Of a stretch of 64,000 nucleotides of DNA, positions 27,439 to 36,934 are shown in pieces. Every line of letters begins with the position of its first letter. Position 1 is the first letter of the stretch. Made by a program: the position numbers and the translations under genes. Under the pieces are notes generated by a model. That model was given only the letters and a program-made list of their open reading frames with translations. It made no database searches and was not told the DNA's origin. Origin of the DNA: Gammaproteobacteria bacterium (GTDB taxonomy: Bacteria; Pseudomonadota; Gammaproteobacteria; Ga0077536); contig JACKNH010000010.1 of the NCBI GenBank assembly GCA_024234975.1, positions 62,001 through 126,000 on the forward strand, in the 5' to 3' direction.

Positions 27439-28853
27439 AGAATTTGATCAGGATGGGTCGCATCGTGCCGCCGCTGATCATTGGCGCCGTGCTGTCTTGC
27501 GTGGTCAATGCCTATCCCATTGATGGATACGAGCGTACCGGCATCGGCCGGCTGGAGGCCGCCAGGCGCATTGAACTGGGTGAAATACAGGCGTCGCGGC
27601 AACCCGCGGGTGGCCTGTTGACCACCGAACAGGTCGATATCCGTCTGCGTGATTTCGACCTGGATGCGCTACCGGCGGTCGACCCGGCATTCACCGCCAG
27701 CGTCCGCGCCTTATTGGAAGACAAGGCCGATGTGTATTCGGTGTCGGTTCTCGATCTGAGCGACCCCGCACATCCACGTTACGCTGAACATGCCGGTGAG
27801 ATTCCGCGCAACCCGGGCAGCGTCGGCAAGCTGGTGGTAGCACTGGCCATGTTCCAGCTCCTGGCCGACCTGTATCCCGACGATACCGAAGCCCGGTTCG
27901 CCGTTCTGCGGGACACCGACGTGCTGGCGGATGACTTTGTCATCAGCGATCACCACACCGTGCGTATGTGGGACCGCGCTGGACAGCGTCAGGTACGCAA
28001 GATTCTGCAGCCGGGAGATCATGGCAGCCTGTTCGAGTTCATGGACTGGATGTTGTCGGCAAGTTCCAACGCGGCCGGTGCGGTGGTCATGAAGCAACTG
28101 GTGCTGTTGAAGCAGTTCGGTACACGCTATCCGGTCAGCGAACAGGAGGCCGACGAGTTTCTGCGTACGACACCCAAGGGTCAGCTGCAGCAGATGCTGG
28201 CCGACGTGTTGCAGACGCCGCTGACCCGCCATGGCCTGGACGTCAACAAGTTGCGCCAGGGCAGCCTGTTCACCCGCGTCGGCAAGCAACGCATTCCCGG
28301 CACCAGCAGCCATGCGACCACCCGCGAGTTGATGAAGCTGATGCTGCTGATGGAACGCGGCAAACTGGTCGACGATTTCTCCTCGACCGAATTCAAACGC
28401 CTGATGTATTCGACGGAGCGTCGAATTCGCTATGCCTCGTCACCGGCACTGAGTGACTCCGCGGTGTATTTCAAGAGCGGCTCCCTCTACCAGTGCGAAC
28501 CGGAACCGGATTTCGTCTGCCGCGCCTACCAGGGCAATGTCCGTAACCTGATGAACTCGGTGATCACTGTAGAGCATGAAGCGCAGGATCGGCGGCTGTT
28601 CTACATCGTCACATTGACTTCGAACGTGTTGAGGCGGAACTCGGCGGTCGACCACCAGACGCTGGCCACCCGCTTGCAACGTCTCATCGAACGCGACCAC
28701 CCGGTGCCACCGGAGGCAGCACCGTCAGCTGTCACGACGGCGCCGGCCATGGATGAAGCCGCAGCGCGGGCAGCGGCCATTGGCAGCGACGAAGACGAGG
28801 AAGAGGGTAACGGCGAGGAAACCGAGGCTGCGCTTGGAGAGCTGCAGCCTTGA
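27435..28853 (+). CDS. Exported SxxK serine hydrolase (class A beta-lactamase-like fold)
   Basis: A 472-residue protein with an N-terminal hydrophobic segment (VPPLIIGAVLSCVVNA) that looks like a signal peptide or anchor. Penicillin-recognising motifs are visible in order: S129-V-G-K132, S210-S-N212 and K347-S-G349. This is the active-site set of class A beta-lactamases and related D,D-peptidases, but the sequence is divergent and an antibiotic role is not implied. The last 40 residues are Ala/Pro-rich and then strongly acidic. It is translationally coupled to the dikinase-like gene (ATGA overlap), suggesting a shared process outside the inner membrane. Confidence 0.75.
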   Translation: MKNLIRMGRIVPPLIIGAVLSCVVNAYPIDGYERTGIGRLEAARRIELGEIQASRQPAGGLLTTEQVDIRLRDFDLDALPAVDPAFTASVRALLEDKADVYSVSVLDLSDPAHPRYAEHAGEIPRNPGSVGKLVVALAMFQLLADLYPDDTEARFAVLRDTDVLADDFVISDHHTVRMWDRAGQRQVRKILQPGDHGSLFEFMDWMLSASSNAAGAVVMKQLVLLKQFGTRYPVSEQEADEFLRTTPKGQLQQMLADVLQTPLTRHGLDVNKLRQGSLFTRVGKQRIPGTSSHATTRELMKLMLLMERGKLVDDFSSTEFKRLMYSTERRIRYASSPALSDSAVYFKSGSLYQCEPEPDFVCRAYQGNVRNLMNSVITVEHEAQDRRLFYIVTLTSNVLRRNSAVDHQTLATRLQRLIERDHPVPPEAAPSAVTTAPAMDEAAARAAAIGSDEDEEEGNGEETEAALGELQP

Positions 28854-28866
28854 CAGGTACCTGATA

Positions 28867-29763
28867 TCAGCGATTGGTGGCGTTGAGGGCCAGCCGCTGC
28901 GGTGCAATCTGGCGGTGGAGCATGCGCGGCAGCTGTACCAGCCACTGACCGCCAGCGGGGTTTTCCGCCAGGGCCACCAGGATGTAGCGGAATCCGTCAC
29001 CCTCGATCAGCGCGCTGTCGGCATGGAACTGGTGCCAGGTGCCGGACTTCCGGTACATCTCGACCTGCTGGCCAGCGAGGCCTTTGACAAACTTGTGCTG
29101 AATCGCCGGGCGCGACAGGATTTCCTTCATCACCGCCGTCAGTTCCGGGTTCACCAGCTGGCCGGTTTCGAGCATGTAGTAGAAGCGTGCAACCTGGGTG
29201 GCGGTTGCGCCATGGGAGATGTTGTGTAGCGGGTCGCGCTGGAAGGCGACGCCTTGTGCGTATTCCTTGCCTACCCAGAGGCCACCATCGACCTGCGGAT
29301 CATAGAGACGGAAACGGTCGTCCTGCAGGATGGCGTTGACCCGGCGTTTGCCAACCAGGTTCAGAACCGCGGTCGCATCCGCATTCGAAGAATTGCGGAT
29401 CATCCGGGTCATGCTTTCCTGCAGTTCCGGCGTCAGCTTCAGGGCGCCGCGTTCAATCTCGACGCAGGCTGCCAGCAGGATGGCGATTTTCGGCAGACTT
29501 GCCGCATACATCATATGGTTGCCATTGGCGTCGGCAACCCGGGGTTCGCTGAGGTCGGAGATATCGACCAGGGTGACCGCAAGTTCGTTGCGGGCCACGG
29601 CATCTTTGAGGTGGAGGCGATCCAGTGTTTGATTCAGGATTTTCTGCAGGCCGGGATCGTGAGCTTCCCAGAGCGAAATTCCAGCTTCACCACCATCAGC
29701 GAGGACTGCCGCCGAGGTGCACACCAGAACCGGTATAATGCTGAGCAGTTTCAGGAGGCGCAT
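28867..29763 (-). CDS. Exported serine hydrolase, class A beta-lactamase-like
   Basis: I start at the ATG giving MRLLKLLSIIPVLVCTSAAV, a good signal peptide; this yields 298 residues. Motifs are S89-L-P-K92 (AASLPKIAIL), S125-S-N127 (IRNSSNADATAV) and K239-S-G241 (MYRKSGTW), matching the SxxK, SxN and KTG positions of class A beta-lactamases. It is compact and lacks the extensions of the neighbouring hydrolase, with which it shares only the fold and motifs. It converges with that gene (13 bp apart) and is divergent from the translocase-like gene. Beta-lactam hydrolysis, peptidoglycan or other ester/amide chemistry are all possible. Confidence 0.75.
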   Translation of the reverse strand: MRLLKLLSIIPVLVCTSAAVLADGGEAGISLWEAHDPGLQKILNQTLDRLHLKDAVARNELAVTLVDISDLSEPRVADANGNHMMYAASLPKIAILLAACVEIERGALKLTPELQESMTRMIRNSSNADATAVLNLVGKRRVNAILQDDRFRLYDPQVDGGLWVGKEYAQGVAFQRDPLHNISHGATATQVARFYYMLETGQLVNPELTAVMKEILSRPAIQHKFVKGLAGQQVEMYRKSGTWHQFHADSALIEGDGFRYILVALAENPAGGQWLVQLPRMLHRQIAPQRLALNATNR

Positions 29764-29885
29764 ATGGCTGACGAATCTATCATTGAGAGTATATTCGTCG
29801 CAATATCGTGATAATTTTAATTTTTTTACCTGATCCCACGAATGTTGTTGCATATTTGCGACCAAGTTCGCGTTAAACGGCGCCC

Positions 29886-32108
29886 ATGAATCGCGTTTCG
29901 AACCCATCCAATTCCAATGCTGCAACTGCGTTCGCATTGATTTCAGCGATCCTTATGATCGCGCACCAGGTGGCAGGCAAGGCAACCCGGGATGGGATAT
30001 TTCTGTCATATTTCGATGTCACGACGTTGCCGAAAATGGTCATCGTCGCTGCATTGGTTTCCATGGCCGCAGTCATCCTCGTTGGTCAATTATTAGCCAG
30101 ATTCGGTCCGTCGCGCGTAATTCCTACCGCATTGGGCCTCAGCGGCGCGAGTTTCATGATCGACTGGGTCCTGTATTACCAGGCACCGATGACCGTCGCC
30201 GTCTTGTTGTATCTGCAGATGGCCGCTTTCGGTGCGGTCTTGATCAGTGGCTTCTGGTCGGTGGTCAACGAGCGCTTCGATCCGCACACGGCCAAGAGCA
30301 CGATTGCCAAGGTTGCCGCTGCGGCGACGCTGGGCGGGGTGATTGGCGGCATCATCTCTGATCGCGTCGCGGTACTGATGGATGCCCGTGCGATGTTGAT
30401 CGTGCTGATGCTGCTCCATTTGGGATGCATGGTGACGGTGGCCGGTATCGGTCGGACCCGCCACAGCGCTGCCATCAAAATCGATGGCAACCCGCTTTCC
30501 GGGGTGAAAATACTCTTCGGCACCCGCTACCTGTTGTTGATGGCAATCCTTACGCTGCTGGGGTCGACCCTTGCCGCATTGCTGGATTACGCCTTCAAAG
30601 CGATGGCGACCGAGCAGATTGGCGATCGCGAAGCCCTCGTGGTGTTCTTTGCGCGTTTCTACGCGGTCTCCAACGTCGCCACTTTCCTGGTGCAGATTTC
30701 ACTGGGGCCGCAGGTGTTGCGCCGCTTCGGCATTGGCGCGACGCTGTCGGTGATGCCGGCGGTGGTGTTCCTCGCCGGCATCCTCAACGTCTTCGCCCCC
30801 AAGCTTTGGGCAGCTGTCCTGCTGCGCGGCGGTCAGGTTGTCTTCTCCAATTCATTCTCGCGCTCGGCATTTGAGCTGTTGTACACGCCCGTGTCTCCGG
30901 TCCGTAAGCGGCCGACCAAATCCCTGATCGATGTCGCGTCCGAGCGCGCGGGTGATATTCTCGGTGGCGGTTTGCTGCTCGCGCTGCTGGCAATGATTCC
31001 GGCAATGCCGCCGGTCGCCGTGGTGCTGGTTGCCGTGCTGGTCACGCTGGTTTTGCTGCTGGTCATCGGCCAGCTCTATCGCGGATACGTGGAGCAGTTG
31101 GCGGACAGCCTGCGCGATGGCTCGCTGTCACTGAGCCATGACGACGTGGTCGATGCCACGACACGGCACACTCTGGCGGAGGTGTCGGCAGCCGCAGAAC
31201 GTGAGCAGCTGATGGCGCGGATCAAGGCCCGCAAGCGTGCGCATCTGGGCCTGGGCGAACCCATGCCGGCGGAAGCCGACGCCCAGGCCGAGCGCAGCCC
31301 GGTGGTCGAGACAACCGAACGCCGGCTGGCGAACGCGATAGCCGACCTGAATTCGGGTGATACGGCGCGGATACGCGAATTCCTGCTGGGCGACTTCATG
31401 GATCGACGTCTGGTGCCGTCGATCATCCCGCTGCTGGGTGTCGATATGCTCGCCGAGGATGTACGCATGGAGTTGCGCTGGATGGTGCCGCAGACCGTCG
31501 GTGCATTGACCGATGCGCTGCTGGATCCGGATCTGCCCGTCAGCGTGCGCCAGCGCATTCCAGGCGTCATGGAAGTTTCGCACAGCCCGCGTGTGATACA
31601 CGCGTTACAACAGGGGTTGCATGATCCCGAGTTCAATATCCGCTACAGCTGCGGCCGCGCACTGGCGCGTATGCGCGGGCGCGACGACTCATTGGATATC
31701 GATGATCACGACGTCTACGAACTGGTGCGCCAGGAAGTCCGCGTGGATGAAACGACCTGGCGGCGTCGCGAGCTGGAAGTCGAAGTCGATCTTCCCATCG
31801 ACCTCGAAGCAGCGCCGGTCGGCGGAAGCACACAGACGGACTACAGTCTGGCGCACGTCTTCAACCTGCTCAGCCTGGTGCTGGATTCCGAGGCCGTCTA
31901 CCTCGCGCTACGCGCGGTGGTCAGCAACGACCGTGCCCTGCATGGCACGGCGCTGGAGTATCTCGAGAACGTGTTACCCGAGGATATCCGTGACGACTTG
32001 TGGCTGCATCTTGGCGAGGCCGTGCCTCGCCGCGTCGTCCGCCGCGGATTGAGTGAACTGGTGGATGAACTGCGCGGCGCCACGGTCATCGCCCGCGCCA
32101 GCACCTAG
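29886..32108 (+). CDS. Nucleotide (ATP/ADP) translocase-like MFS protein with HEAT-like C-terminus
   Basis: The 740-residue protein begins with about twelve membrane segments (residues 10-410), starting ATAFALISAILMIAHQVAGK. The loop after the first segment (KATRDGIFLSYF) and overall pattern resemble the NTT/Npt nucleotide transporters known from intracellular bacteria and plastids. Residues about 450-740 are soluble, helical and repeat-like (LRWMVPQTVGALTDALLDPD, then HALQQGLHDPEFNIRYSCGR), in the manner of HEAT repeats seen on some bacterial NTT homologues. Direction and substrate are unproven; the family also includes members that may not move nucleotides. Its closeness to an exported ATP-grasp protein is notable. 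No clear ribosome site precedes the ATG. Confidence 0.62.
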   Translation: MNRVSNPSNSNAATAFALISAILMIAHQVAGKATRDGIFLSYFDVTTLPKMVIVAALVSMAAVILVGQLLARFGPSRVIPTALGLSGASFMIDWVLYYQAPMTVAVLLYLQMAAFGAVLISGFWSVVNERFDPHTAKSTIAKVAAAATLGGVIGGIISDRVAVLMDARAMLIVLMLLHLGCMVTVAGIGRTRHSAAIKIDGNPLSGVKILFGTRYLLLMAILTLLGSTLAALLDYAFKAMATEQIGDREALVVFFARFYAVSNVATFLVQISLGPQVLRRFGIGATLSVMPAVVFLAGILNVFAPKLWAAVLLRGGQVVFSNSFSRSAFELLYTPVSPVRKRPTKSLIDVASERAGDILGGGLLLALLAMIPAMPPVAVVLVAVLVTLVLLLVIGQLYRGYVEQLADSLRDGSLSLSHDDVVDATTRHTLAEVSAAAEREQLMARIKARKRAHLGLGEPMPAEADAQAERSPVVETTERRLANAIADLNSGDTARIREFLLGDFMDRRLVPSIIPLLGVDMLAEDVRMELRWMVPQTVGALTDALLDPDLPVSVRQRIPGVMEVSHSPRVIHALQQGLHDPEFNIRYSCGRALARMRGRDDSLDIDDHDVYELVRQEVRVDETTWRRRELEVEVDLPIDLEAAPVGGSTQTDYSLAHVFNLLSLVLDSEAVYLALRAVVSNDRALHGTALEYLENVLPEDIRDDLWLHLGEAVPRRVVRRGLSELVDELRGATVIARAST

Positions 32109-32132
32109 GCTTGACCGGCAGGTAAACCCCAC

Positions 32133-32163
32133 AAAAAAAAACCGGCCGATGGGCCGGTTTTTT
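32133..32163. terminator. Bidirectional rho-independent terminator
   Basis: AAAAAACCGGCC (32136-32147), loop GATG, GGCCGGTTTTTT (32152-32163): a 12-bp perfect stem with A run on one side and T run on the other, between the convergent translocase-like gene and ssb. It can stop transcription from both sides. Confidence 0.92.
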
Positions 32164-32183
32164 ATTAATCCTGCAAATCGATG

Positions 32184-32648
32184 TCAGAACGGGATGTCGT
32201 CGTCGAAATCATCGCCACCTGAGGGCATGGAGGGCGCGTTGCCGCCGCGGCTGCCGCTGCTGTAACCGCCGCCGCCGCCGCTATCGCTGGAACCACCGCC
32301 ACCACCACCGCCGCGACCGCCGAGCATCTGCATTTCATTGGCAACGATTTCGGTGGTGTATTTTTCGTTGCCATCCTTGTCGTTCCACTTACGCGTCTGG
32401 ATTTTGCCTTCGACGTAAATCTGCGAACCTTTTTTCAAATATTCCGCGGCGATTTCGGCGAGTCGGCCGAACATCACCACCCGATGCCACTCCGTACGCT
32501 CCTGCTGGGTGCCGGAATCCTTGTCGCGCCAGGATTCAGCGGTTGCCAGCCGCAGGTTGGCGATCGGCCGCTGATCCGCGGTATACCGGACTTCCGGATC
32601 CGCACCCAGGTTTCCTATCAGCAGCACCTTGTTCAATCCACGAGCCAT
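32184..32648 (-). CDS. ssb: Single-stranded DNA-binding protein
   Basis: SSB coats single-stranded DNA in replication and repair. The OB-fold domain occupies residues 1-110 (ARGLNKVLLIGNLGADPEVR, WHRVVMFGRLAEIAAEYLKKG). A glycine/serine-rich linker encoded by GGC-type triplet repeats follows, ending in the acidic interaction tip DDFDDDIPF. The start chosen (MARGLNK) has GGAGG 7 nt upstream; five codons upstream another ATG exists inside that ribosome site. The ssb / MFS / uvrA order is widespread in gammaproteobacteria. Confidence 0.95.
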   Translation of the reverse strand: MARGLNKVLLIGNLGADPEVRYTADQRPIANLRLATAESWRDKDSGTQQERTEWHRVVMFGRLAEIAAEYLKKGSQIYVEGKIQTRKWNDKDGNEKYTTEIVANEMQMLGGRGGGGGGGSSDSGGGGGYSSGSRGGNAPSMPSGGDDFDDDIPF

Positions 32649-32768
32649 GTTGGTTTCCTCCATTGGGTTCCGCTTCCCTGCGAAACCGGAAAATCAAGAA
32701 TGCCGGCAGCTGCCGCCGGCGGCGGGAACCGGCGATTGTACCGAACGCGCTCGGGCAAAAGAAATGTC

Positions 32769-33977
32769 TCAGGCGGGCTGGTGCCGCGCGACGGGCGCCA
32801 TCCCCAGCGTAACTACCAGCCAGATCAATGCCATAGCCGCACCGGCATAGCAGATACCGTGATAACCCAACCACTGCGCCAGCGCGCCGCCCAGCAGGCC
32901 ACCGGCAAACGCGCCGGCGAACTGGCTGGTTGCGAAGATGCCCAGTGCGGAACCGCGCTGATGCGGCGATGCCAGGCGTGATATCAACGCCGGAAGGCTG
33001 GCTTCCAGGTAACAGAAGCCGGCGAAGAACAAAGTCATGGCGCCCATCATGGTCAACTCGCCTTGGGCCAGTGACGGCATTGCTGCCAATCCCAGGCCGA
33101 TCAACACGATGGCGCCACGGAATACGACCATTGTCAGGCGATCATGGTGGGCGAGCCGCATCATCGGCAGCAGCGCGGCGAACGCGACGGCCAGCACGGG
33201 CAGATAGATATGTGTGTGGCGGTCGGCCGGCACGCCGGTTTCCCGCGCCAATAGCACGGGGATGGCGACAAAGACCGCCGCCAGAATGCAGTGCAGGAAA
33301 AACACGCCCACGTTCAAAGGCAACAGGGGGCGGTCCATCAGTACCTGTCGCACTTCCGCGCCAATGGGTTGATACGCGGGGTTGAAATGTTCGTTGGACG
33401 GATTGGGCACCACCGTAATCAGCAGAATGCCGGCGACAATTGAAATGACCATCGCCGCCCAGAACACGCCGGACAGGCCCACCAGGCTGTCCAGCAACGG
33501 GCCGGTGACGAAAGCGCAGGCGAACGCGACGCCGATGGATGCGCCGATGATGGCCATCGCCTTGGTTCGCTGCGAATCGCGGGTCAGGTCGGCGGCGAGT
33601 GCCATCGCCGGGCTGGAAACTGCGCCGAGACCTTGCAGGGCGCGCCCCAAGATGATGCCGACAATGTGGTGCGACAGGGCCGCAGTGGCGCTGCCCAGTG
33701 CAAACAGGCCCAGACCCCAGATGATGACCCGCTTGCGGCCCAGACGGTCGGAGGCGGCGCCCAGTGGCAGCTGACATCCAGCCTGCGCCAGGCCGTAGAT
33801 TCCAAGCGATAACCCGATCAGCAGCGGCGTCGCACCCGGCATCTTTTCCGCGTAAAGCGCCAATACGGGCAACACCATGAACAGGCCCAGCATGCGCAGA
33901 AAGAAGATGGCCGCCAGGGCGCCGACTGCCCGACGTTCAGTGCCGGTCATGCCGGTGCCAGGATCAGAATGATTCAC
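32769..33977 (-). CDS. MFS transporter, drug-efflux (DHA1) type
   Basis: A 402-residue membrane protein with about twelve predicted helices and the MFS signature between helices 2 and 3 (GAASDRLGRKRVIIWGLG). The similarity and the position between ssb and uvrA match the conserved YceL/YajR-like exporter found there in many gammaproteobacteria; a substrate is not known. The start shown is GTG; an ATG nine codons inside (MTGTERRAVG) is an alternative. It is divergent from uvrA, with about 64 bp between the starts in which a shared promoter region must lie. Confidence 0.85.
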   Translation of the reverse strand: MNHSDPGTGMTGTERRAVGALAAIFFLRMLGLFMVLPVLALYAEKMPGATPLLIGLSLGIYGLAQAGCQLPLGAASDRLGRKRVIIWGLGLFALGSATAALSHHIVGIILGRALQGLGAVSSPAMALAADLTRDSQRTKAMAIIGASIGVAFACAFVTGPLLDSLVGLSGVFWAAMVISIVAGILLITVVPNPSNEHFNPAYQPIGAEVRQVLMDRPLLPLNVGVFFLHCILAAVFVAIPVLLARETGVPADRHTHIYLPVLAVAFAALLPMMRLAHHDRLTMVVFRGAIVLIGLGLAAMPSLAQGELTMMGAMTLFFAGFCYLEASLPALISRLASPHQRGSALGIFATSQFAGAFAGGLLGGALAQWLGYHGICYAGAAMALIWLVVTLGMAPVARHQPA

Positions 33978-34041
33978 TTTGAAAGCCAGATGTGGAAGCG
34001 CTTATAGTACCAAGTTTCGCCGATATCCGTAGCAGCCGAAC

Positions 34042-36918
34042 ATGGACACGATCCGCATCCGCGGTGCCCGAACCCACAATCTCAAGAACGTCGATCTCGA
34101 CCTCCCGCGCGACAAACTGATAGTCATCACCGGCTTGTCAGGCTCGGGCAAGTCGTCACTGGCGTTCGACACCATCTATGCCGAAGGCCAGCGGCGCTAT
34201 GTCGAGTCGCTGTCGGCCTACGCGCGGCAATTCCTGTCGATGATGGAAAAGCCGGACGTGGACCATATCGAAGGGCTGTCGCCGGCAATCTCGATTGAGC
34301 AGAAATCCACGTCGCACAATCCGCGTTCCACGGTTGGCACCATCACCGAGATCTACGACTACCTGCGCCTGATGTTCGCGCGCGTCGGCACACCGCGTTG
34401 TCCGACCCACGGTGAACCGCTGGATGCGCAGACCGTCAGCCAGATGGTGGATACCGTGCTGGCGTTGCCCGCCGACAGCAAGCTGATGATGCTGGCGCCG
34501 ATCGTCAGTGGCCGCAAGGGCGAACACCAGCAGGTGTTCGAGGAACTTGCGCGCGCCGGATTCGTCCGTGCGATTGTCGATGGCGCCGTCATCATGCTCG
34601 ATGATCCCCCCAAGCTGGCGTTGAACAAGAAGCACGACATCGATCTCGTCATTGATCGTTTCCGTGTGCGTGAGGATTTGAAACAACGGTTGGCGGAATC
34701 CTTTGAGACGGCATTGCGCTACGGCAACAGCGTTGCGCGAATCGTGCCGATGGAGAAAGGCGATAACGATATCGATCTGCTGTTTTCGTCACGTTACGCC
34801 TGCCCGCATTGTGGCTACAGCATCAACGAGCTCGAGCCGCGCATGTTCTCGTTCAACAATCCCGCGGGCGCCTGCGGTGGTTGTGACGGACTTGGTGTCA
34901 TCCAGTTCTTCGATCCCGCGCGAGTCGTGCAGCGGCCTGATCTCAGTCTGCCGGCCGGTGCGATTCGCGGTTGGGATCGCCGCAACGCCTATTATTTCCA
35001 ATTGATCAACGCGCTCGCGGATCACTACGGCTTCGACATCGACACGCCGTTCAACAAACTGTCAAAGAAGATTCAGCAGGTCGTGTTGTATGGCAGCGGC
35101 AAGGACGAGCTGGAGTTCACCTACCTGCGCCAGAGCGGCAAGGCGGTAAAACGCAAGCATACGTTCGAAGGCGTGCTGAACAATTTCGAACGCCGCTACC
35201 GCGAAACCGATTCCCCGATGATGCGCGAAGAGTTGGCGCGGTTCCTCGGTTCCAAGCCGTGTCCGTCATGCAATGGCGCACGCCTGAATGAAGCGGCGCG
35301 CCACACCTATATCGAAAACGTAACACTGCCCGATGTCACCGCGATGCCCATCTCGCGCGCGACGGAATATTTCGCTCACCTGAAACTTGCCGGCCATAAA
35401 GGCGAAATCGCCGAGCGCATCCTGCGCGAAGTGCGAGAGCGGTTGCAGTTCCTGGTCAACGTCGGCCTGGAATACCTGACGCTGAATCGCAATGCCGAAA
35501 CGCTGTCCGGTGGCGAAGCACAACGTATCCGGCTGGCGAGCCAGATTGGCGCCGGGCTCGTCGGCGTGATGTACGTGTTGGACGAGCCGACGATTGGGTT
35601 GCACCAGCGCGATAACCAGCGCCTGCTCAATACGCTGATCCATCTGCGTGATATCGGCAACACCGTGATTGTTGTCGAGCACGATGAGGAAGCTATCCGT
35701 GCGGCCGATTTCCTCGTTGATATCGGCCCTGGCGCCGGCGTGCATGGCGGCGAGATCGTGTTTCATGGTACGCCGGCGCAGATTCTGCGCAGTCGTGGGT
35801 CGGTGACCGGCCAGTATCTTTCCGGCGCCAGGACCATCGCAGTTCCTGAGCAACGCACCCCGCCTGACACAGAGCGCATGGTGCATATCCGCGGCGCCAG
35901 TGGTAACAATCTCAAGCGGCTCGATGTCGATATTCCGGTCGGGTTGCTGACCTGCGTTACCGGTGTTTCCGGTTCCGGTAAATCGACCCTGGTCAACAAT
36001 ACGCTGTATCCGTTTCTTGCCCGCGAAATCAATCGAAGCTCGGCAGAGGTCGCGCCGGTCGAGACCATCGATGGGCTGGAACATTTCGACAAGATCGTGG
36101 ATATCGATCAAAGCCCGATTGGTCGCACGCCGCGTTCGAATCCGGCAACGTACACCGGTGTGTTCACGCCCATCCGTGACTTGTTCGCTGGCACCCAGGA
36201 AGCACGCTCACGCGGCTATCAACCCGGTCGTTTCAGCTTCAATGTCAAAGGCGGCCGTTGCGAAGCCTGCGAAGGTGATGGCGTGCTGAAGGTGGAGATG
36301 CATTTCCTGCCGGATATCTACGTGCCATGCGATATCTGCAAGGGCAAGCGCTACAACCGCGAAACCCTTGATATCAAGTACAAGGGTTGCAGCATCGACC
36401 AGGTGCTGGATATGACGGTGGAGGATGCGCGCGCCTTTTTTGATCCGGTGCCGGTGATTGCCAGCAAGCTGCAGACGCTGATAGATGTCGGTCTGTCCTA
36501 CATCAGGCTCGGCCAGAACGCGACGACGCTGTCGGGCGGTGAGGCGCAGCGGGTGAAGCTGTCGCGTGAGTTGTCCAAGCGCGATACCGGGCAGACGATG
36601 TACATCCTGGATGAGCCGACCACCGGCCTGCATTTCCACGATATCGATCAGCTGTTGGTTGTGTTGCACCGGTTGCGCGATCGCGGCAACACGGTGGTCG
36701 TGATCGAGCACAACCTCGATGTCATCAAAACCGCTGACTGGTTGATTGACCTCGGACCTGAAGGCGGCGATGGCGGCGGGCGCATCATTGCGGCCGGTAC
36801 GCCGGAGCAGGTGGCGGCCGTAGCCGGCTCCTATACCGGGCAATTCCTCCAGTCATTGTTGCCGTTGACCGCCACGACGGCGGCGAAACCGCCGACCAGG
36901 GCAAAGAAGAAAAAGTAA
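34042..36918 (+). CDS. uvrA: Excinuclease ABC subunit A
   Basis: UvrA recognises DNA damage for nucleotide excision repair. The 958-residue protein has two ABC ATPase modules: Walker A GLSGSGKSS at residues 31-39 and GVSGSGKST at 641-649, with the ABC signatures TLSGGEAQRIRLASQIG and TLSGGEAQRVKLSREL. Zinc-finger cysteines are visible in CPHCGYSINELE / CGGCDGLG and in CEACEGDG / CDICKGKRYN. Length is typical, with a short basic tail. A LexA box was not identified in the short divergent gap. Confidence 0.97.
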   Translation: MDTIRIRGARTHNLKNVDLDLPRDKLIVITGLSGSGKSSLAFDTIYAEGQRRYVESLSAYARQFLSMMEKPDVDHIEGLSPAISIEQKSTSHNPRSTVGTITEIYDYLRLMFARVGTPRCPTHGEPLDAQTVSQMVDTVLALPADSKLMMLAPIVSGRKGEHQQVFEELARAGFVRAIVDGAVIMLDDPPKLALNKKHDIDLVIDRFRVREDLKQRLAESFETALRYGNSVARIVPMEKGDNDIDLLFSSRYACPHCGYSINELEPRMFSFNNPAGACGGCDGLGVIQFFDPARVVQRPDLSLPAGAIRGWDRRNAYYFQLINALADHYGFDIDTPFNKLSKKIQQVVLYGSGKDELEFTYLRQSGKAVKRKHTFEGVLNNFERRYRETDSPMMREELARFLGSKPCPSCNGARLNEAARHTYIENVTLPDVTAMPISRATEYFAHLKLAGHKGEIAERILREVRERLQFLVNVGLEYLTLNRNAETLSGGEAQRIRLASQIGAGLVGVMYVLDEPTIGLHQRDNQRLLNTLIHLRDIGNTVIVVEHDEEAIRAADFLVDIGPGAGVHGGEIVFHGTPAQILRSRGSVTGQYLSGARTIAVPEQRTPPDTERMVHIRGASGNNLKRLDVDIPVGLLTCVTGVSGSGKSTLVNNTLYPFLAREINRSSAEVAPVETIDGLEHFDKIVDIDQSPIGRTPRSNPATYTGVFTPIRDLFAGTQEARSRGYQPGRFSFNVKGGRCEACEGDGVLKVEMHFLPDIYVPCDICKGKRYNRETLDIKYKGCSIDQVLDMTVEDARAFFDPVPVIASKLQTLIDVGLSYIRLGQNATTLSGGEAQRVKLSRELSKRDTGQTMYILDEPTTGLHFHDIDQLLVVLHRLRDRGNTVVVIEHNLDVIKTADWLIDLGPEGGDGGGRIIAAGTPEQVAAVAGSYTGQFLQSLLPLTATTAAKPPTRAKKKK

Positions 36919-36934
36919 CGGCCGGACGGGAAGC

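Noticed and set aside
32240..32330. Run of GCC/GGC triplets that looks like a tandem repeat
   Set aside because: It encodes the normal glycine-rich linker of SSB.
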